Virus record (IMG/VR): IMGVR_UViG_3300010388_000214
Coordinates: 1-64,000 of that record
DNA length: 64,000 nucleotides
Source of the DNA: a virus
Reading direction: 5' to 3' (one strand)
In this document: in pieces, positions 49,336 through 58,691 of the stretch
Numbering within the stretch: the first letter of the stretch is position 1
How the letters are laid out: every line of letters starts with the position of its first letter
Made by a program: the position numbers and the translations under genes
The notes under the pieces: model-generated
Told to the model about the DNA's origin: nothing
Databases searched by the model: none
Seen by the model: the letters and a program-made list of their open reading frames with translations, nothing else

Positions 49336-49850
49336 TGAGTCAGCTAAGAGTAAATAGCATTGGAAACCTAGATGGGTCTAAAATAGATTCTACTAGCGAT
49401 ATTGTTGATGTTGCCTTACGTAATGATGTTGCTTATGCACAAATTAATAAAATTGCCCTAACAAGTTTTGGATCTGGACATCAAAATATTTTATGGGATG
49501 AAGTTGCCATTAGTAAAAATATCAGTCTTTTATCAAATCAAATTTATTTTTCATTACCTGGCGTATATCAAATTACAGTGGGTATGAGAATTGGAAATAC
49601 TGCTTCAGATTCTTGGACAGGTATTAACGTTTTCTATCCTGCTACTAGCACTATTATTGCACGAAGCTATGGAACTGGTAACGTTGCAAATGATCCAGGA
49701 CCATTTCAGTTTACTTTGCTAGCAGAAATTACCCAAGTAAATGTACCATATCAAGTTAGACTGTATAGAGCAGGCGGAAGCTTGGTTCAAAGTACCCCAG
49801 ATACAGAAGCAGGTAGAGCTATAGTTATGAATATTGTGAAGGTGAGCTAA
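49335..49850 (+). CDS. Tail-associated protein, C1q-like, 171 aa
   Basis: ATG overlaps the previous stop (TAATG). MSQLRVNSIGNLDGSKIDST.. then QIYFSLPGVYQITVGMRIGN and beta strands at the end: a C1q/TNF-like jelly roll often found in phage fibre tips. The start motif 'S-L-R-V-N-S-I' is shared with the next two proteins (TLKTNKVENVAG, TIKVDNIQNSSS). Confidence 0.72.
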
Positions 49851-50824
49851 TGAGTACTTTAAAAACAAACAAGGTTGAAAACGTTGCTGGAGATGTGGGA
49901 ATTCAGTTTGATCCAGTATCTAAGCGTATTGAGCTTCTTAGTCATGGTTTTGTTTTAAATTTTGATGGTGTCAACATTGTTCCACAGGATAAGAGCAGAT
50001 CACAATTTACTTTTTCTGCTTCAGATCAAAGCTGGGTGGTGCCAGTGGGTGTAACAAAAATTTATGTTAAGTTATGGGCAGCAGGAGGAGCAGGTGGAGG
50101 ACCTGGATGGTCAACAGGCGGTTTTGGTGGCGGTGCAGGGCATACTCGTGGAATTATTCCAGTAACCCCAGGCGAAACATTAACTATTCGTGTACCACGT
50201 GGTGGATACGCAAATCCAGGAGCAACAAACGCACCATTTGGTGGTGGGTCTTCTACAGGTGGTGGTGATAATCAGTACGCTGGAGGTGGTGGAGGATATT
50301 GTGGAATATTCCGTGGAACAACACCTTTGCTAATTGCTGGTGCTGGTGGTGGCGGCGGCTGTCAAACTGGAAGTTACGGACAGAACCACGGTGGTGCTGG
50401 CGGAGGCCTAACTGGTCGTAGAGGTGAGTGTGGAAGAAATAACGTTGGATATACTGGCGGTGGTGGAACTCAAACTGCAGGTGGAACTGGAGGTAACGGT
50501 GGCAACTCTACTGGAAATTCTGGGTCATATCTTCAAGGTGGATCAGTAAACGGAAACGTCTACGGCGGTGGTGGCGGCGGTGGCTACTATGGTGGTGGCT
50601 CAGGATCTTACGGTGCATCGGACATGGCTGGCGGTGGCGGCGGATCTGGATATGTTGCTCCGTCAGTAATTATGGGGTCAACATATTCGGGTACTGGAAG
50701 ATATCCAGCAGGAACAGACGACATTGATTACCCTGCAAGCACTACGTCAAACTACACATCTATTGGTTTTGGTGGGGTTCAGCAGTCGCATGGTGGAGAC
50801 GGATTTTTGGTAATATATTACTAG
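49850..50824 (+). CDS. Glycine-rich tail protein, 324 aa
   Basis: N-terminal module (LKTNKVENVAGDVGIQF) followed by QSWVVPVGVTKIYVKLWAAGG and long Gly-rich stretches (GGGGGGYYGGGSGSYG). Similar to T4-like gp38/adhesin and glycine-rich tail-tip proteins whose Gly-rich motifs contact receptors. Overlaps the gene before by 1 nt. Confidence 0.75.
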   Translation: MSTLKTNKVENVAGDVGIQFDPVSKRIELLSHGFVLNFDGVNIVPQDKSRSQFTFSASDQSWVVPVGVTKIYVKLWAAGGAGGGPGWSTGGFGGGAGHTRGIIPVTPGETLTIRVPRGGYANPGATNAPFGGGSSTGGGDNQYAGGGGGYCGIFRGTTPLLIAGAGGGGGCQTGSYGQNHGGAGGGLTGRRGECGRNNVGYTGGGGTQTAGGTGGNGGNSTGNSGSYLQGGSVNGNVYGGGGGGGYYGGGSGSYGASDMAGGGGGSGYVAPSVIMGSTYSGTGRYPAGTDDIDYPASTTSNYTSIGFGGVQQSHGGDGFLVIYY

Positions 50825-50834
50825 GAGATAAATT

Positions 50835-51434
50835 ATGGCATCAACAATTAAAGTAGACAATATTCAAAACTCGTCAAGTCAAGACCTATTTGTCAATGGG
50901 TATCCAAGGCAGCCTGGTTCTGTAATTGAGTACCTAACTGGTCCTTGTGATGGATTAACCGCAACTGTTGGATCTGGAACATACACATTTCAAAACGTAA
51001 CCGCCACACAAGATTTTTCTACAACTTATTTAGATATTACTGGTAGCACTATTGCCTATACTCCACCTCCAGGAACCTCTCGGGTAATTTATAGATTTGA
51101 CTTTTCTTATGGTTGGCGTGATACAGCTCACTCAATTCAGCATTACAAATTTTTTATTGACGGCACAGAAGTTGTTTATGCAAGACATAGCAAGTCAGCA
51201 CAGTATCTTGAAAATAAGTCAACGTTTGAGTGGACAATCCCTATTGGCGGATCTCCCAATACAAATACTGGTCGACAGTCTGGATGGACAACTCCAAAAA
51301 CACTAAAGCTTCAGGCAAGACGTTACGCTAACGTATCTAATGGTGGAGTAATCCACGGTTCCTACTATTGGGACGGTGGCGGTTTGTCGAACCAGTTTTG
51401 TATGCCAACACTGAGCATTATCGCTATTGCTTAG
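50835..51434 (+). CDS. Tail-fibre-tip-like protein, 199 aa
   Basis: MASTIKVDNIQNSSSQDLFVNG, the shared N-terminal module, followed by a beta-rich jelly roll (VIYRFDFSYGWRDTAHSIQHYKFFIDGTEVVYARHSKSA). AGGAG precedes the ATG. Probably another fibre tip. Confidence 0.7.
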   Translation: MASTIKVDNIQNSSSQDLFVNGYPRQPGSVIEYLTGPCDGLTATVGSGTYTFQNVTATQDFSTTYLDITGSTIAYTPPPGTSRVIYRFDFSYGWRDTAHSIQHYKFFIDGTEVVYARHSKSAQYLENKSTFEWTIPIGGSPNTNTGRQSGWTTPKTLKLQARRYANVSNGGVIHGSYYWDGGGLSNQFCMPTLSIIAIA

Positions 51435-51448
51435 GATATAATTATATA

Positions 51449-52258
51449 ATGGCTGAAATAGACTTTCCAGATACACCATCTGACGGTGACGAATATGCTA
51501 ACTATGTTTATAGTTCCTCTTCTGGGTGGAACAAAAAACCACCTGCACATCTTTACGATCTTGACGACGTAAGTATGGCTGGATCTCCAACTCACGGTAC
51601 TACTCTTGAGTACGACATCGTTAGAGGTTGGGGAGCAGGAGTTGGATTAGTATTCCCAGTTGGAGGAATTAGTGTATTTGCTGGAGCCACCCCTCCGTCA
51701 AACTATTTGCTTTGTGATGGATCTGTGGTTGCAAGATCTTTATACCCCAAACTTTTTCAAATCATTGGAACTACGTATAACACTGGAGCAGAAGCATCTA
51801 CAGACTTTAGGCTTCCAAACCTTAATGGTCGTGTAGCAGCAGGTGCAGATAGCTTTGACACAAATTTCGGGTATCTGGGAAGAGTCGGTGGATCTAAGAC
51901 TCACACTCTTACAGTTAACGAAATGCCTTCTCATACCCATATTCAAGACGCACATACGCACACTCAAAACTCACACTCACACACACAGGATTCACACAAT
52001 CATGGTATGACGATTGGTTTTCAGCCAAACAGCTGGGAAGCAGCAAACTTTGGGCTAGGGTACTTTGGTAGCTTGCAAAATGCCTGTGCCGTTACTGGTG
52101 GTTGGGACATTGGAACTACAGGTACTGCACCAAATATCGCAAATACAACAGCAGTAAACCTAGAAAATACAGCCACAAATCAAAATACTGGTGGAGGACT
52201 TTCTCACACAAATCTTCAGCCATACATTTCTATGAAATATATAATTAGATTTGAATAA
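51449..52258 (+). CDS. Collar-domain fibre with HxH repeats, copy 1
   Basis: ATG 51449 is 6 nt after TATAAT (51437-51442). 269 aa: N-terminal IDFPDTPSDGDEY..W, collar (PPSNYLLCDGSVVARSLYPKLFQIIGTTYN, about 72-101), a LPNLNGRV strand, then a His-rich repeat (PSHTHIQDAHTHTQNSHSH, about 160-180) and LQPYISMKYIIRFE end, as in collar proteins. Paralogous to the next two genes. HxH motifs may bind metal as in T4 gp37 tips. Confidence 0.86.
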   Translation: MAEIDFPDTPSDGDEYANYVYSSSSGWNKKPPAHLYDLDDVSMAGSPTHGTTLEYDIVRGWGAGVGLVFPVGGISVFAGATPPSNYLLCDGSVVARSLYPKLFQIIGTTYNTGAEASTDFRLPNLNGRVAAGADSFDTNFGYLGRVGGSKTHTLTVNEMPSHTHIQDAHTHTQNSHSHTQDSHNHGMTIGFQPNSWEAANFGLGYFGSLQNACAVTGGWDIGTTGTAPNIANTTAVNLENTATNQNTGGGLSHTNLQPYISMKYIIRFE

Positions 52259-52273
52259 GGTATAATTAGTTTT

Positions 52274-53074
52274 ATGGCAGATCTAAACTTTCCCACTTCA
52301 CCGCTAGATGGCGATACTTATGGTGACTACGTTTATGATTCTGCAACTGAAAGTTGGATTCTCAATTCAGATATTCTTCTTAGTAACGCTAAAGACGTAG
52401 ACTTTTCTGGATTAGCTGATGGTGACACAATATCTTACTCTACAGCTACTAGCAAATGGGTAGCTAATTCTGGTAGAAGAATACCTGTCGGTGCACTCTT
52501 CCCTTATCCGTCACTTTTGGCTCCAGAGGGCTACATTTCTTGTCAGGGACAAATACTCTCTCAAACAGAATATGCAGACCTCTACTCTGTCGTTGGCTCT
52601 TTGTATAATATTGGAGGAGAGCCATCTGGATCATTTAGAATCCCAAACTTGACCTCAAGAGTTCCAGTTGGGTATAGTTCTGGGGTATCCGAGTTTGATC
52701 CAGTAGGAAAGTACTCTGGAGGAAATACTCATAGGCTAACCATTAGCGAATTGCCATCACATACACACACTCAGGATGCACACAGTCACAGCCAAAACGC
52801 ACACAACCATACACAAGATTCTCACAGCCATAGTGCAACAACTTCTTTCTACAACTATGGTGGCAACTTTGGTTATGGATATTTTGGTTCGTTTAGAAAC
52901 CGTGTAGGCGTTACTGGTGGTTGGGGTCTAGGTACGACATCTGCCCAGCCCACCATCAACGGAACGGCAGCTGTTAATCAAAATGCCACCGCTCAAAATA
53001 TGAATACTGGTGGCGATGTTCCACACAACAATACTCAGCCGTATCTAACGCTTAACTATGTAATAAAATATTAG
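52274..53074 (+). CDS. Collar-domain fibre with HxH repeats, copy 2
   Basis: TATAAT (52261-52266) ends 7 nt before the ATG. 266 aa, same order: FPTSPLDGDTYGDYVYDSAT, APEGYISCQGQILSQTEYADLYSVVG, LPSHTHTQDAHSHSQNAHNH, NTQPYLTLNYVIKY. A separate promoter for each copy suggests independent expression. Confidence 0.86.
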   Translation: MADLNFPTSPLDGDTYGDYVYDSATESWILNSDILLSNAKDVDFSGLADGDTISYSTATSKWVANSGRRIPVGALFPYPSLLAPEGYISCQGQILSQTEYADLYSVVGSLYNIGGEPSGSFRIPNLTSRVPVGYSSGVSEFDPVGKYSGGNTHRLTISELPSHTHTQDAHSHSQNAHNHTQDSHSHSATTSFYNYGGNFGYGYFGSFRNRVGVTGGWGLGTTSAQPTINGTAAVNQNATAQNMNTGGDVPHNNTQPYLTLNYVIKY

Positions 53075-53098
53075 TCGTTAAGGTATAATTAAATTATA

Positions 53099-53908
53099 AT
53101 GACTATTAATTTTCCCAACTCTCCTACAGATGGCGACAGGTATGATGGATTTATTTATACTTCCGCTACAGATACCTGGGACATTATTGCTATTGATTCC
53201 ATTACTGATGCTGGAGACGTAAGCATACCTTCTACACCAGCAAATAACGCATCTTTTGGTTTTGATCATGACTCTCAACAATGGGAAGCAATGGCTCCAG
53301 CTGTATCCGTTGGACAGGTATTTGCATATTCTGGAACAACAGCACCAGAAGGATACCTTATTTGTAATGGGCAAGAGGTTAGCCAAACCACATATTCAGA
53401 TCTATTTTCCGTATGCTCTACTTCTTATAATACTGGTGAAGAATCTTCTGGAAATTTTAGAGTGCCAGACTTAAAAACAAGAATTCCAGTTCAGGTAGAT
53501 GCTTCAGACTCCAGTTTTAATCTTCTGGGTAAGACTGGTGGCAGCAAGAATGTAACTTTGGATACTACCCAAATACCATCTCACACACACACACAACTTC
53601 CACATAATCATATTCAAAATGCCCACAACCATACTCAGGCATCACATAGTCACACTTTGGGTGTTCCCTTCTACCCATCTGGTTGGGAAGCTGGTGGCTA
53701 TGGAACAGGGTATTATGGATCATTCCGAAACCGTGTAATTATTTCTGGTGGTGGTACAGGTATTGGTAGTGATGGTCGTGCTCCTGCAATTCAAAACCAG
53801 ACAGCCACAAACCAAAACACCACAGCAGTAAACCAAAATACTGGTGGTGGTCAAGCACACAATAATTTACAATCTTACGTTGTGGTACAATATATTATTA
53901 AGACTTAA
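53099..53908 (+). CDS. Collar-domain fibre with HxH repeats, copy 3
   Basis: TATAAT (53084-53089) ends 9 nt before the ATG. 269 aa: FPNSPTDGDRYDGFIYTSAT, APEGYLICNGQEVSQTTYSDLFSVC, IPSHTHTQLPHNHIQNAHNH, NLQSYVVVQYIIKT. Third tandem member. Divergence is mostly in the tip region after the His repeat (PSGWEAGGYGTGYYG). Confidence 0.86.
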   Translation: MTINFPNSPTDGDRYDGFIYTSATDTWDIIAIDSITDAGDVSIPSTPANNASFGFDHDSQQWEAMAPAVSVGQVFAYSGTTAPEGYLICNGQEVSQTTYSDLFSVCSTSYNTGEESSGNFRVPDLKTRIPVQVDASDSSFNLLGKTGGSKNVTLDTTQIPSHTHTQLPHNHIQNAHNHTQASHSHTLGVPFYPSGWEAGGYGTGYYGSFRNRVIISGGGTGIGSDGRAPAIQNQTATNQNTTAVNQNTGGGQAHNNLQSYVVVQYIIKT

Positions 53909-53918
53909 TGGAGGAACT

Positions 53919-54170
53919 ATGCTGGTACCTAGTAATGCTACAGCTGAGGCTATCGAAAAGATGCAACAGCAAAATTTTAGCTACCAAAATCAGCTAGATA
54001 CTCTGACTGCACTAATGGCAGATAATGAAAGATTGATTCAAGAGCTTTTGCCTGCTGGCACATGGGAAGAGGTTGAGGATCCAGACACAACCGACACCCC
54101 AGACGGAGAGGGACTGTTGCCAACGCCATTCCCACCACCAACTAATCCAGAATTGGATACAACAAGCTAG
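53919..54170 (+). CDS. Small tail-associated protein, 83 aa
   Basis: ATG 53919 after GGAGG (MLVPSNATAEAIEKMQQQNF...). Coiled coil N-terminus, then a Pro/Asp/Thr-rich tail (DTPDGEGLLPTPFPPPTNP). Resembles the small C-terminal linkers seen in fibre operons. Unknown. Confidence 0.62.
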   Translation: MLVPSNATAEAIEKMQQQNFSYQNQLDTLTALMADNERLIQELLPAGTWEEVEDPDTTDTPDGEGLLPTPFPPPTNPELDTTS

Positions 54171-54182
54171 TAGGAAATAATC

Positions 54183-54470
54183 ATGCCAGTAAACTTTCCT
54201 ACCAGTCCAGCTCTCAACGACACGTATACCTACTCTGGTCGTGTCTGGAAGTGGAATGGAAAAGCATGGGAGTCTATCAGCTCTAGCTATGGACCAACTG
54301 GACCTCAAGGTCTGTCTGCGTATGAAGTAGCAGTCGATAACGGTTTCATTGGAACAGAATCCGAATGGCTAGCTGCATCTCTAAACACAATAGAGGGCAA
54401 TAATATTAAAGTTACAGTAGCTGAGAATGCACCAACAAGTCCCGATACTGGCGACTTGTGGTTTTGGTAG
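54183..54470 (+). CDS. Tail protein ending in GDLWFW, 95 aa
   Basis: FPTSPALNDTYTYSGRVWKWNGKAWESI, GPTGPQGLSAYEVAVDNGFIGTESEWL (a short collagen-like/tail chaperone-like link) and the terminal SPDTGDLWFW motif shared with the 28569 and 56677 products. Virion-associated by context. Confidence 0.66.
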   Translation: MPVNFPTSPALNDTYTYSGRVWKWNGKAWESISSSYGPTGPQGLSAYEVAVDNGFIGTESEWLAASLNTIEGNNIKVTVAENAPTSPDTGDLWFW

Positions 54471-54481
54471 GTGATTAGCTA

Positions 54482-55576
54482 ATGCCAAGAACCCAGGGTA
54501 ATGGTGTAACAATTGGTTCCAGCGTCAATAATAACTATTTCTTTATTGACTGGTCAGAAACCGTAAACTATAGTGCAAACACTTCAACCATTAGCTGGTC
54601 GGCATATTTTCACTACACATCTTCTGACGCACAGCTGGACGATGGAGATGCAAGTATTGGTGGAAATCTTGTTTGGGATGTTCCAGGCAGAGTTAAAAAC
54701 TATGCAGGCACATTCACCACAAGAGACCATTTTTTGGCTTCTGGATCAATTACTTTAGGTCATACCAATGATGGTGGTGGTACCTTTAACGTATCTGGTA
54801 GCGTTTTTGGTTCTCTTTCAGCTAGATCTTCCGCTTCCGCAAACTATAGCTTTACAGCAATTGATAGAACCCCAACTACTCCATCAATTAGTGGTGGGCT
54901 TAGGGCTACAGATGGACTAAGCTTTTCTGCAGTCGCAACTGGTGGGGTGAATAACTCTGGACCCACTGTAACCTTTACGCTGCAAAGATCTACAAACAAT
55001 GTAGACTTTACCGATATATCTTCTACAACAACATCTGGTGCCACGCTTACAGCTTCAGGACTTACTGGAAGCACAGTTTATTACTTTAGAATTAAGGCGT
55101 CAAACTCTGTTAGTACAAAGTATTCGTCATCCATTACTTCTAACGGCGTACCAACCGCACCAGCATCGCTAACATACGTAAAGACTGGAAGAAATGTCGC
55201 CCTTACAGCAACCGCATCTTCATCTGCTGGCGGAGGAACAATCTCCTCTTATTCCGTACAATACAGAACTAGTTCGGATGGCGGTTCTAGCTGGGGTAGC
55301 TGGGGAAATACTCAGACTATGACATCTCTGCAATATACATACTCGCTATTGCCACCAGCATTAACCTATGACTTTAGAGTATACTCTACAAACGAAGTTG
55401 GAAACAGTCCTACAACATCTATTGCTACACCATTCTTTGTCGCAGCTGGTGGAAAGAGGTGGAATGGCACAGCGTTTGTCGCAACCCAGACCGCCAAGAG
55501 GTGGAATGGGACATCCTGGATAGATCTAACAACTGCTAAAAGGTGGAATGGGTCATCGTGGGTAGATCTTTCTTGA
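54482..55576 (+). CDS. Tail protein with fibronectin-III domains and WNG repeats
   Basis: 364 aa. Beta-rich N-terminus, then Fn3-like units (PSISGGLRATDGLSFSAVATGG..VYYFRIKASNSVSTKYSS and PASLTYVKTGRNVALTATAS..LTYDFRVYSTNEVGN). C-terminus has three KRWNG(T/S)-type repeats (KRWNGTAFVATQTAKRWNG..., ending KRWNGSSWVDLS), probably a sugar-contacting tip. Confidence 0.8.
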   Translation: MPRTQGNGVTIGSSVNNNYFFIDWSETVNYSANTSTISWSAYFHYTSSDAQLDDGDASIGGNLVWDVPGRVKNYAGTFTTRDHFLASGSITLGHTNDGGGTFNVSGSVFGSLSARSSASANYSFTAIDRTPTTPSISGGLRATDGLSFSAVATGGVNNSGPTVTFTLQRSTNNVDFTDISSTTTSGATLTASGLTGSTVYYFRIKASNSVSTKYSSSITSNGVPTAPASLTYVKTGRNVALTATASSSAGGGTISSYSVQYRTSSDGGSSWGSWGNTQTMTSLQYTYSLLPPALTYDFRVYSTNEVGNSPTTSIATPFFVAAGGKRWNGTAFVATQTAKRWNGTSWIDLTTAKRWNGSSWVDLS

Positions 55577-55605
55577 TGTATAATATTATTAACAGATAGG
55601 AAAGT

Positions 55606-56658
55606 ATGAGAGTAGCAGTTTACACAATTGCATTAAATGAAGAACAGTTTGTGCAGCCATGGTATGAGTCTGCAAAAGAAGCAGACTACCTACTTATTGC
55701 AGATACTGGATCTACCGATGAAACAGTGCAGCGTGCACTTGAGCTTGACATTGACGTTGCTCATATATCAGTTAAACCGTGGAGGTTTGACGATGCCCGT
55801 AACGCATCCTTGGCTGCCTTGCCAGATGATATAGATATCTGCATCGCACTAGATATGGACGAAGTGCTTTTGCCAGGGTGGAGAGAAGAGCTTGAAAAGG
55901 CTTATGCTCAGCAAGCTACTAGGCCAAGATACAAATATACCTGGAACTGGAAAGAGGACGGCTCTCCAGGACTTCAGTATGGCGGAGACAAGATTCACGC
56001 ACGTCATGGCTATAGGTGGAAGCATCCAGTACACGAAGTGATAGTGGCCGATCGCATACAGGAAAAACAGGTTTGGTGTAATTTAGAAATTCACCATCAC
56101 GCAGACAATTCAAAGTCAAGATCTTCCTACCTGCCATTATTAGAGCTTTCGGTAACGGAAGATCCATTCAATGATCGTAATGCATTTTACTACGCCAGAG
56201 AGCTGACATTTTATGGACAGACAGATAAGGCAATTAAAGAACTTAACCGATACCTGTCACTACCAACCGCAACCTGGGGTGCTGAAAGAGCCAGGGCACA
56301 CAGGTATTTAGCACAGTACGACACTGACAATACAGAGATTCATCTCAAGAATGCAATTAGTGAAGATGCTGGTAGACGAGAGCCAATCGTAGACTTGGCA
56401 ATGATGTATTACAAAAAGGGTGAGTGGAGAAGCTGCTATAGAGCAGCCTTAGACGCTTTGCAAATAAGGGAAAAGCCTCTAGACTATCTCTGCGAAGAGT
56501 TTGCCTGGGGAGATGCTCCGTACGATTTAGCCGCTATATCTGCATACCATCTAGGCCTAACGCCAACAGCCATTAAGTATGGCAAAAAGGCTGTAGCCCT
56601 GAACCCAAACGATGAAAGACTGAAGGCCAACCTGAAGTTTTATTTAAACAAAGACTAG
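55606..56658 (+). CDS. GT2-type glycosyltransferase with TPR-like tail
   Basis: 350 aa. Leader with AGGAAAG and TATAAT at about 55570. N-terminus MRVAVYTIALNEEQFVQPWYES, LLIADTGSTDETVQRA, ICIALDMDEVL (the D-x-D/D-M-D motif of GT-A), then helical repeats (AFYYARELTFYGQTDKAIKELNRYLSLP, RAHRYLAQYD.., KPLDYLCEEFAWGDAPYDLAAISAYHLG) of TPR type. It lies inside the tail-fibre cluster, so its substrate may be a virion protein. Confidence 0.85.
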   Translation: MRVAVYTIALNEEQFVQPWYESAKEADYLLIADTGSTDETVQRALELDIDVAHISVKPWRFDDARNASLAALPDDIDICIALDMDEVLLPGWREELEKAYAQQATRPRYKYTWNWKEDGSPGLQYGGDKIHARHGYRWKHPVHEVIVADRIQEKQVWCNLEIHHHADNSKSRSSYLPLLELSVTEDPFNDRNAFYYARELTFYGQTDKAIKELNRYLSLPTATWGAERARAHRYLAQYDTDNTEIHLKNAISEDAGRREPIVDLAMMYYKKGEWRSCYRAALDALQIREKPLDYLCEEFAWGDAPYDLAAISAYHLGLTPTAIKYGKKAVALNPNDERLKANLKFYLNKD

Positions 56659-56676
56659 TTATGTTATAATTGGGAT

Positions 56677-57192
56677 ATGGCTAATATTGGATCCTCAACA
56701 TTTGACTCGCTGATTCCTGACATCACCGACATTGCCGATATTCAAAAAGCTTTCAAGCTTTATCACTTTGGAAATACTGAGCTAACATCAACTTCTGGTC
56801 AGGGTATTTGGGGACACCTAACCTCTATTAGTTCTGCTGTTGCCACTAAAGCAAATATTGCTAGCCCCACATTTACTGGTACAGTCACGATGCCAGCTGG
56901 AACAATTTCTTCTGTAGCACTAAAGCTGGTTGCAGGCACAAACCTAACAACTCCAGTAGCAGGTGCTGTAGAGTTTGACGGAACAAACTTATACTTTACC
57001 CCATCTTCTAGCAGAAAAACTGTAGCTTTTACTGATTCGAACATTACTGGTACTGCCGCAGCTGCACAGTCTGTTTTATATTATGGAGGATCTTCTGGAT
57101 CCATGAATTATTCAGCACCCAACAAGAAAATCTTTACTGGATCGACTCCACCATCATCTGGTGTAGCAGTTGGCGATATTTGGATGTGGTAG
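56677..57192 (+). CDS. Tail protein ending in GDIWMW, 171 aa
   Basis: TATAAT (56665-56670) ends 6 nt before the ATG. DSLIPDITDIADIQKAFKLYHFGNTEL..ISSAVATKANIASPTFTGTVTM is the phage fibre repeat N-terminal pattern; the end STPPSSGVAVGDIWMW is the shared Trp motif. Virion component by context. Confidence 0.72.
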   Translation: MANIGSSTFDSLIPDITDIADIQKAFKLYHFGNTELTSTSGQGIWGHLTSISSAVATKANIASPTFTGTVTMPAGTISSVALKLVAGTNLTTPVAGAVEFDGTNLYFTPSSSRKTVAFTDSNITGTAAAAQSVLYYGGSSGSMNYSAPNKKIFTGSTPPSSGVAVGDIWMW

Positions 57193-57195
57193 TCA

Positions 57196-58644
57196 ATGGC
57201 TTCGGGTACAGGTTCTTCCGATAGAGGCTATTATCTAAGAGCCAATATTACGCAGGGTCAGCAAGACTCTACTAATAACAGAACCTATTGCTATGCATCA
57301 ATCGAGCTTGTAGCGACAAACCAGTATTTCTCTAACTGGACTGGCGAAGGAAACTTCCAGGTAAACGGAGGCGTAGTCCAATACTACGGCGGTAAGTACT
57401 ACATGACTGGTACATATACATCGATTACTATTGGTTCTTGGGAAGGATGGGTTGGACATAATAGTGTTGGTGAAGCAACTCTAAGTGTCTACTCTCTGTT
57501 CAATATTCCAAACGGAGCAAGTTATACTCCAAGAAATATTTCCGTATCATATCAGGAAACTCTGCCAAACTATACCAGATTACCAAGCAAGCCAAGCATC
57601 ACTCTAGACTCTAGAGATCGTGGAACTATTAACATGACTGCTAGTTCTTCGGTACCTTCTGGTGCACCAGCAATTACATCTTATACGTGGGAATACAGCA
57701 CAAATGGGTCTAGCTGGACAAGTATTGCTGGACAGACCACCTCTACACTTAACTGGACTGGTGCTACTGCAACCACCCAATACTATATAAGAGTTTATGC
57801 AACAAACACTGAAGGAAACAGCTATTCTGACTCAAGTGCATTAATTTCTGCAGCACCAAGTCAGCCAATAGCAGCTACGCTATCAAGAGACGGAACATCA
57901 ATCTCTGCAGTACTATCCACCCCAGCAGCCAATGGTAGCAGTCTAACAACCTTTACAGTTCAAGTAGATACAGTTTCTTCCTTTGACTCATTAGGACTTT
58001 CCACAACTAGTGGTATTTTAGCAAGCCCGTTTGCAATCCCAGAACTTTCACCAGATACTACCTACTATTTGAGATACAAGGTTGGATCTACCAACAGAGG
58101 AGACTCTGACTATTCCGCATCTTCAAATGTAACCATTCCTCCAGTTCCTTCGGGACCCACAATTACAACAGCACTAACAAAACAAGTTAGAAAGGTAACC
58201 ATTGACTGGAATGCCCCATCTGTTTCTGGTGGAACTACAATTCTGGGGTACCAGGTAGAAGCCAGGTATAGCGAAGATGGTGGATCTACCTGGGTAAATA
58301 GTTTTGAACAAATAGCTACTCCTGCAGCTGGAACTACCATTTTAGAAACTGCAGATTTAAATATTGCAAAAACTTATCAATTTAGAGTACGGGCAGTAAC
58401 AGATGTAGGGCTGACAGCCTACTCTTCCACGGCTTCTCTGACGGAATACAATAGTATTTTTATTTCTGCATATGGCTATCGTCACGACGGAACAAACTTC
58501 AATACTGCAATTCAGTTTGCTGCAAGATATACTGGAAGTTCTGGAGATTCCATTGTTGTAAATGGAACAACCTACACTGGCTGGAAAACAATAGAAAACG
58601 TAAAACGCTATACTGGCTCAGAATTTATATCTTTGACTCAATAG
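57196..58644 (+). CDS. Tail protein with multiple fibronectin-III domains
   Basis: 482 aa. Fn3-like units are visible at about residues 135-215, 220-310 and 315-415 (SKPSITLDSRDRGTINMTAS, PSQPIAATLSRDG, PSGPTITTALTKQVRKVTIDW), and a C-terminal YRHDGTNFNTAIQFAARYTG..VKRYTGSEFISL repeat like the preceding WNG-repeat protein. Fn3 domains in tail proteins contribute to carbohydrate binding. Confidence 0.8.
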   Translation: MASGTGSSDRGYYLRANITQGQQDSTNNRTYCYASIELVATNQYFSNWTGEGNFQVNGGVVQYYGGKYYMTGTYTSITIGSWEGWVGHNSVGEATLSVYSLFNIPNGASYTPRNISVSYQETLPNYTRLPSKPSITLDSRDRGTINMTASSSVPSGAPAITSYTWEYSTNGSSWTSIAGQTTSTLNWTGATATTQYYIRVYATNTEGNSYSDSSALISAAPSQPIAATLSRDGTSISAVLSTPAANGSSLTTFTVQVDTVSSFDSLGLSTTSGILASPFAIPELSPDTTYYLRYKVGSTNRGDSDYSASSNVTIPPVPSGPTITTALTKQVRKVTIDWNAPSVSGGTTILGYQVEARYSEDGGSTWVNSFEQIATPAAGTTILETADLNIAKTYQFRVRAVTDVGLTAYSSTASLTEYNSIFISAYGYRHDGTNFNTAIQFAARYTGSSGDSIVVNGTTYTGWKTIENVKRYTGSEFISLTQ

Positions 58645-58691
58645 ATAAATAATTAAAACCTAGTATGGTAAGATTGTTTTAGGTGAATTAA

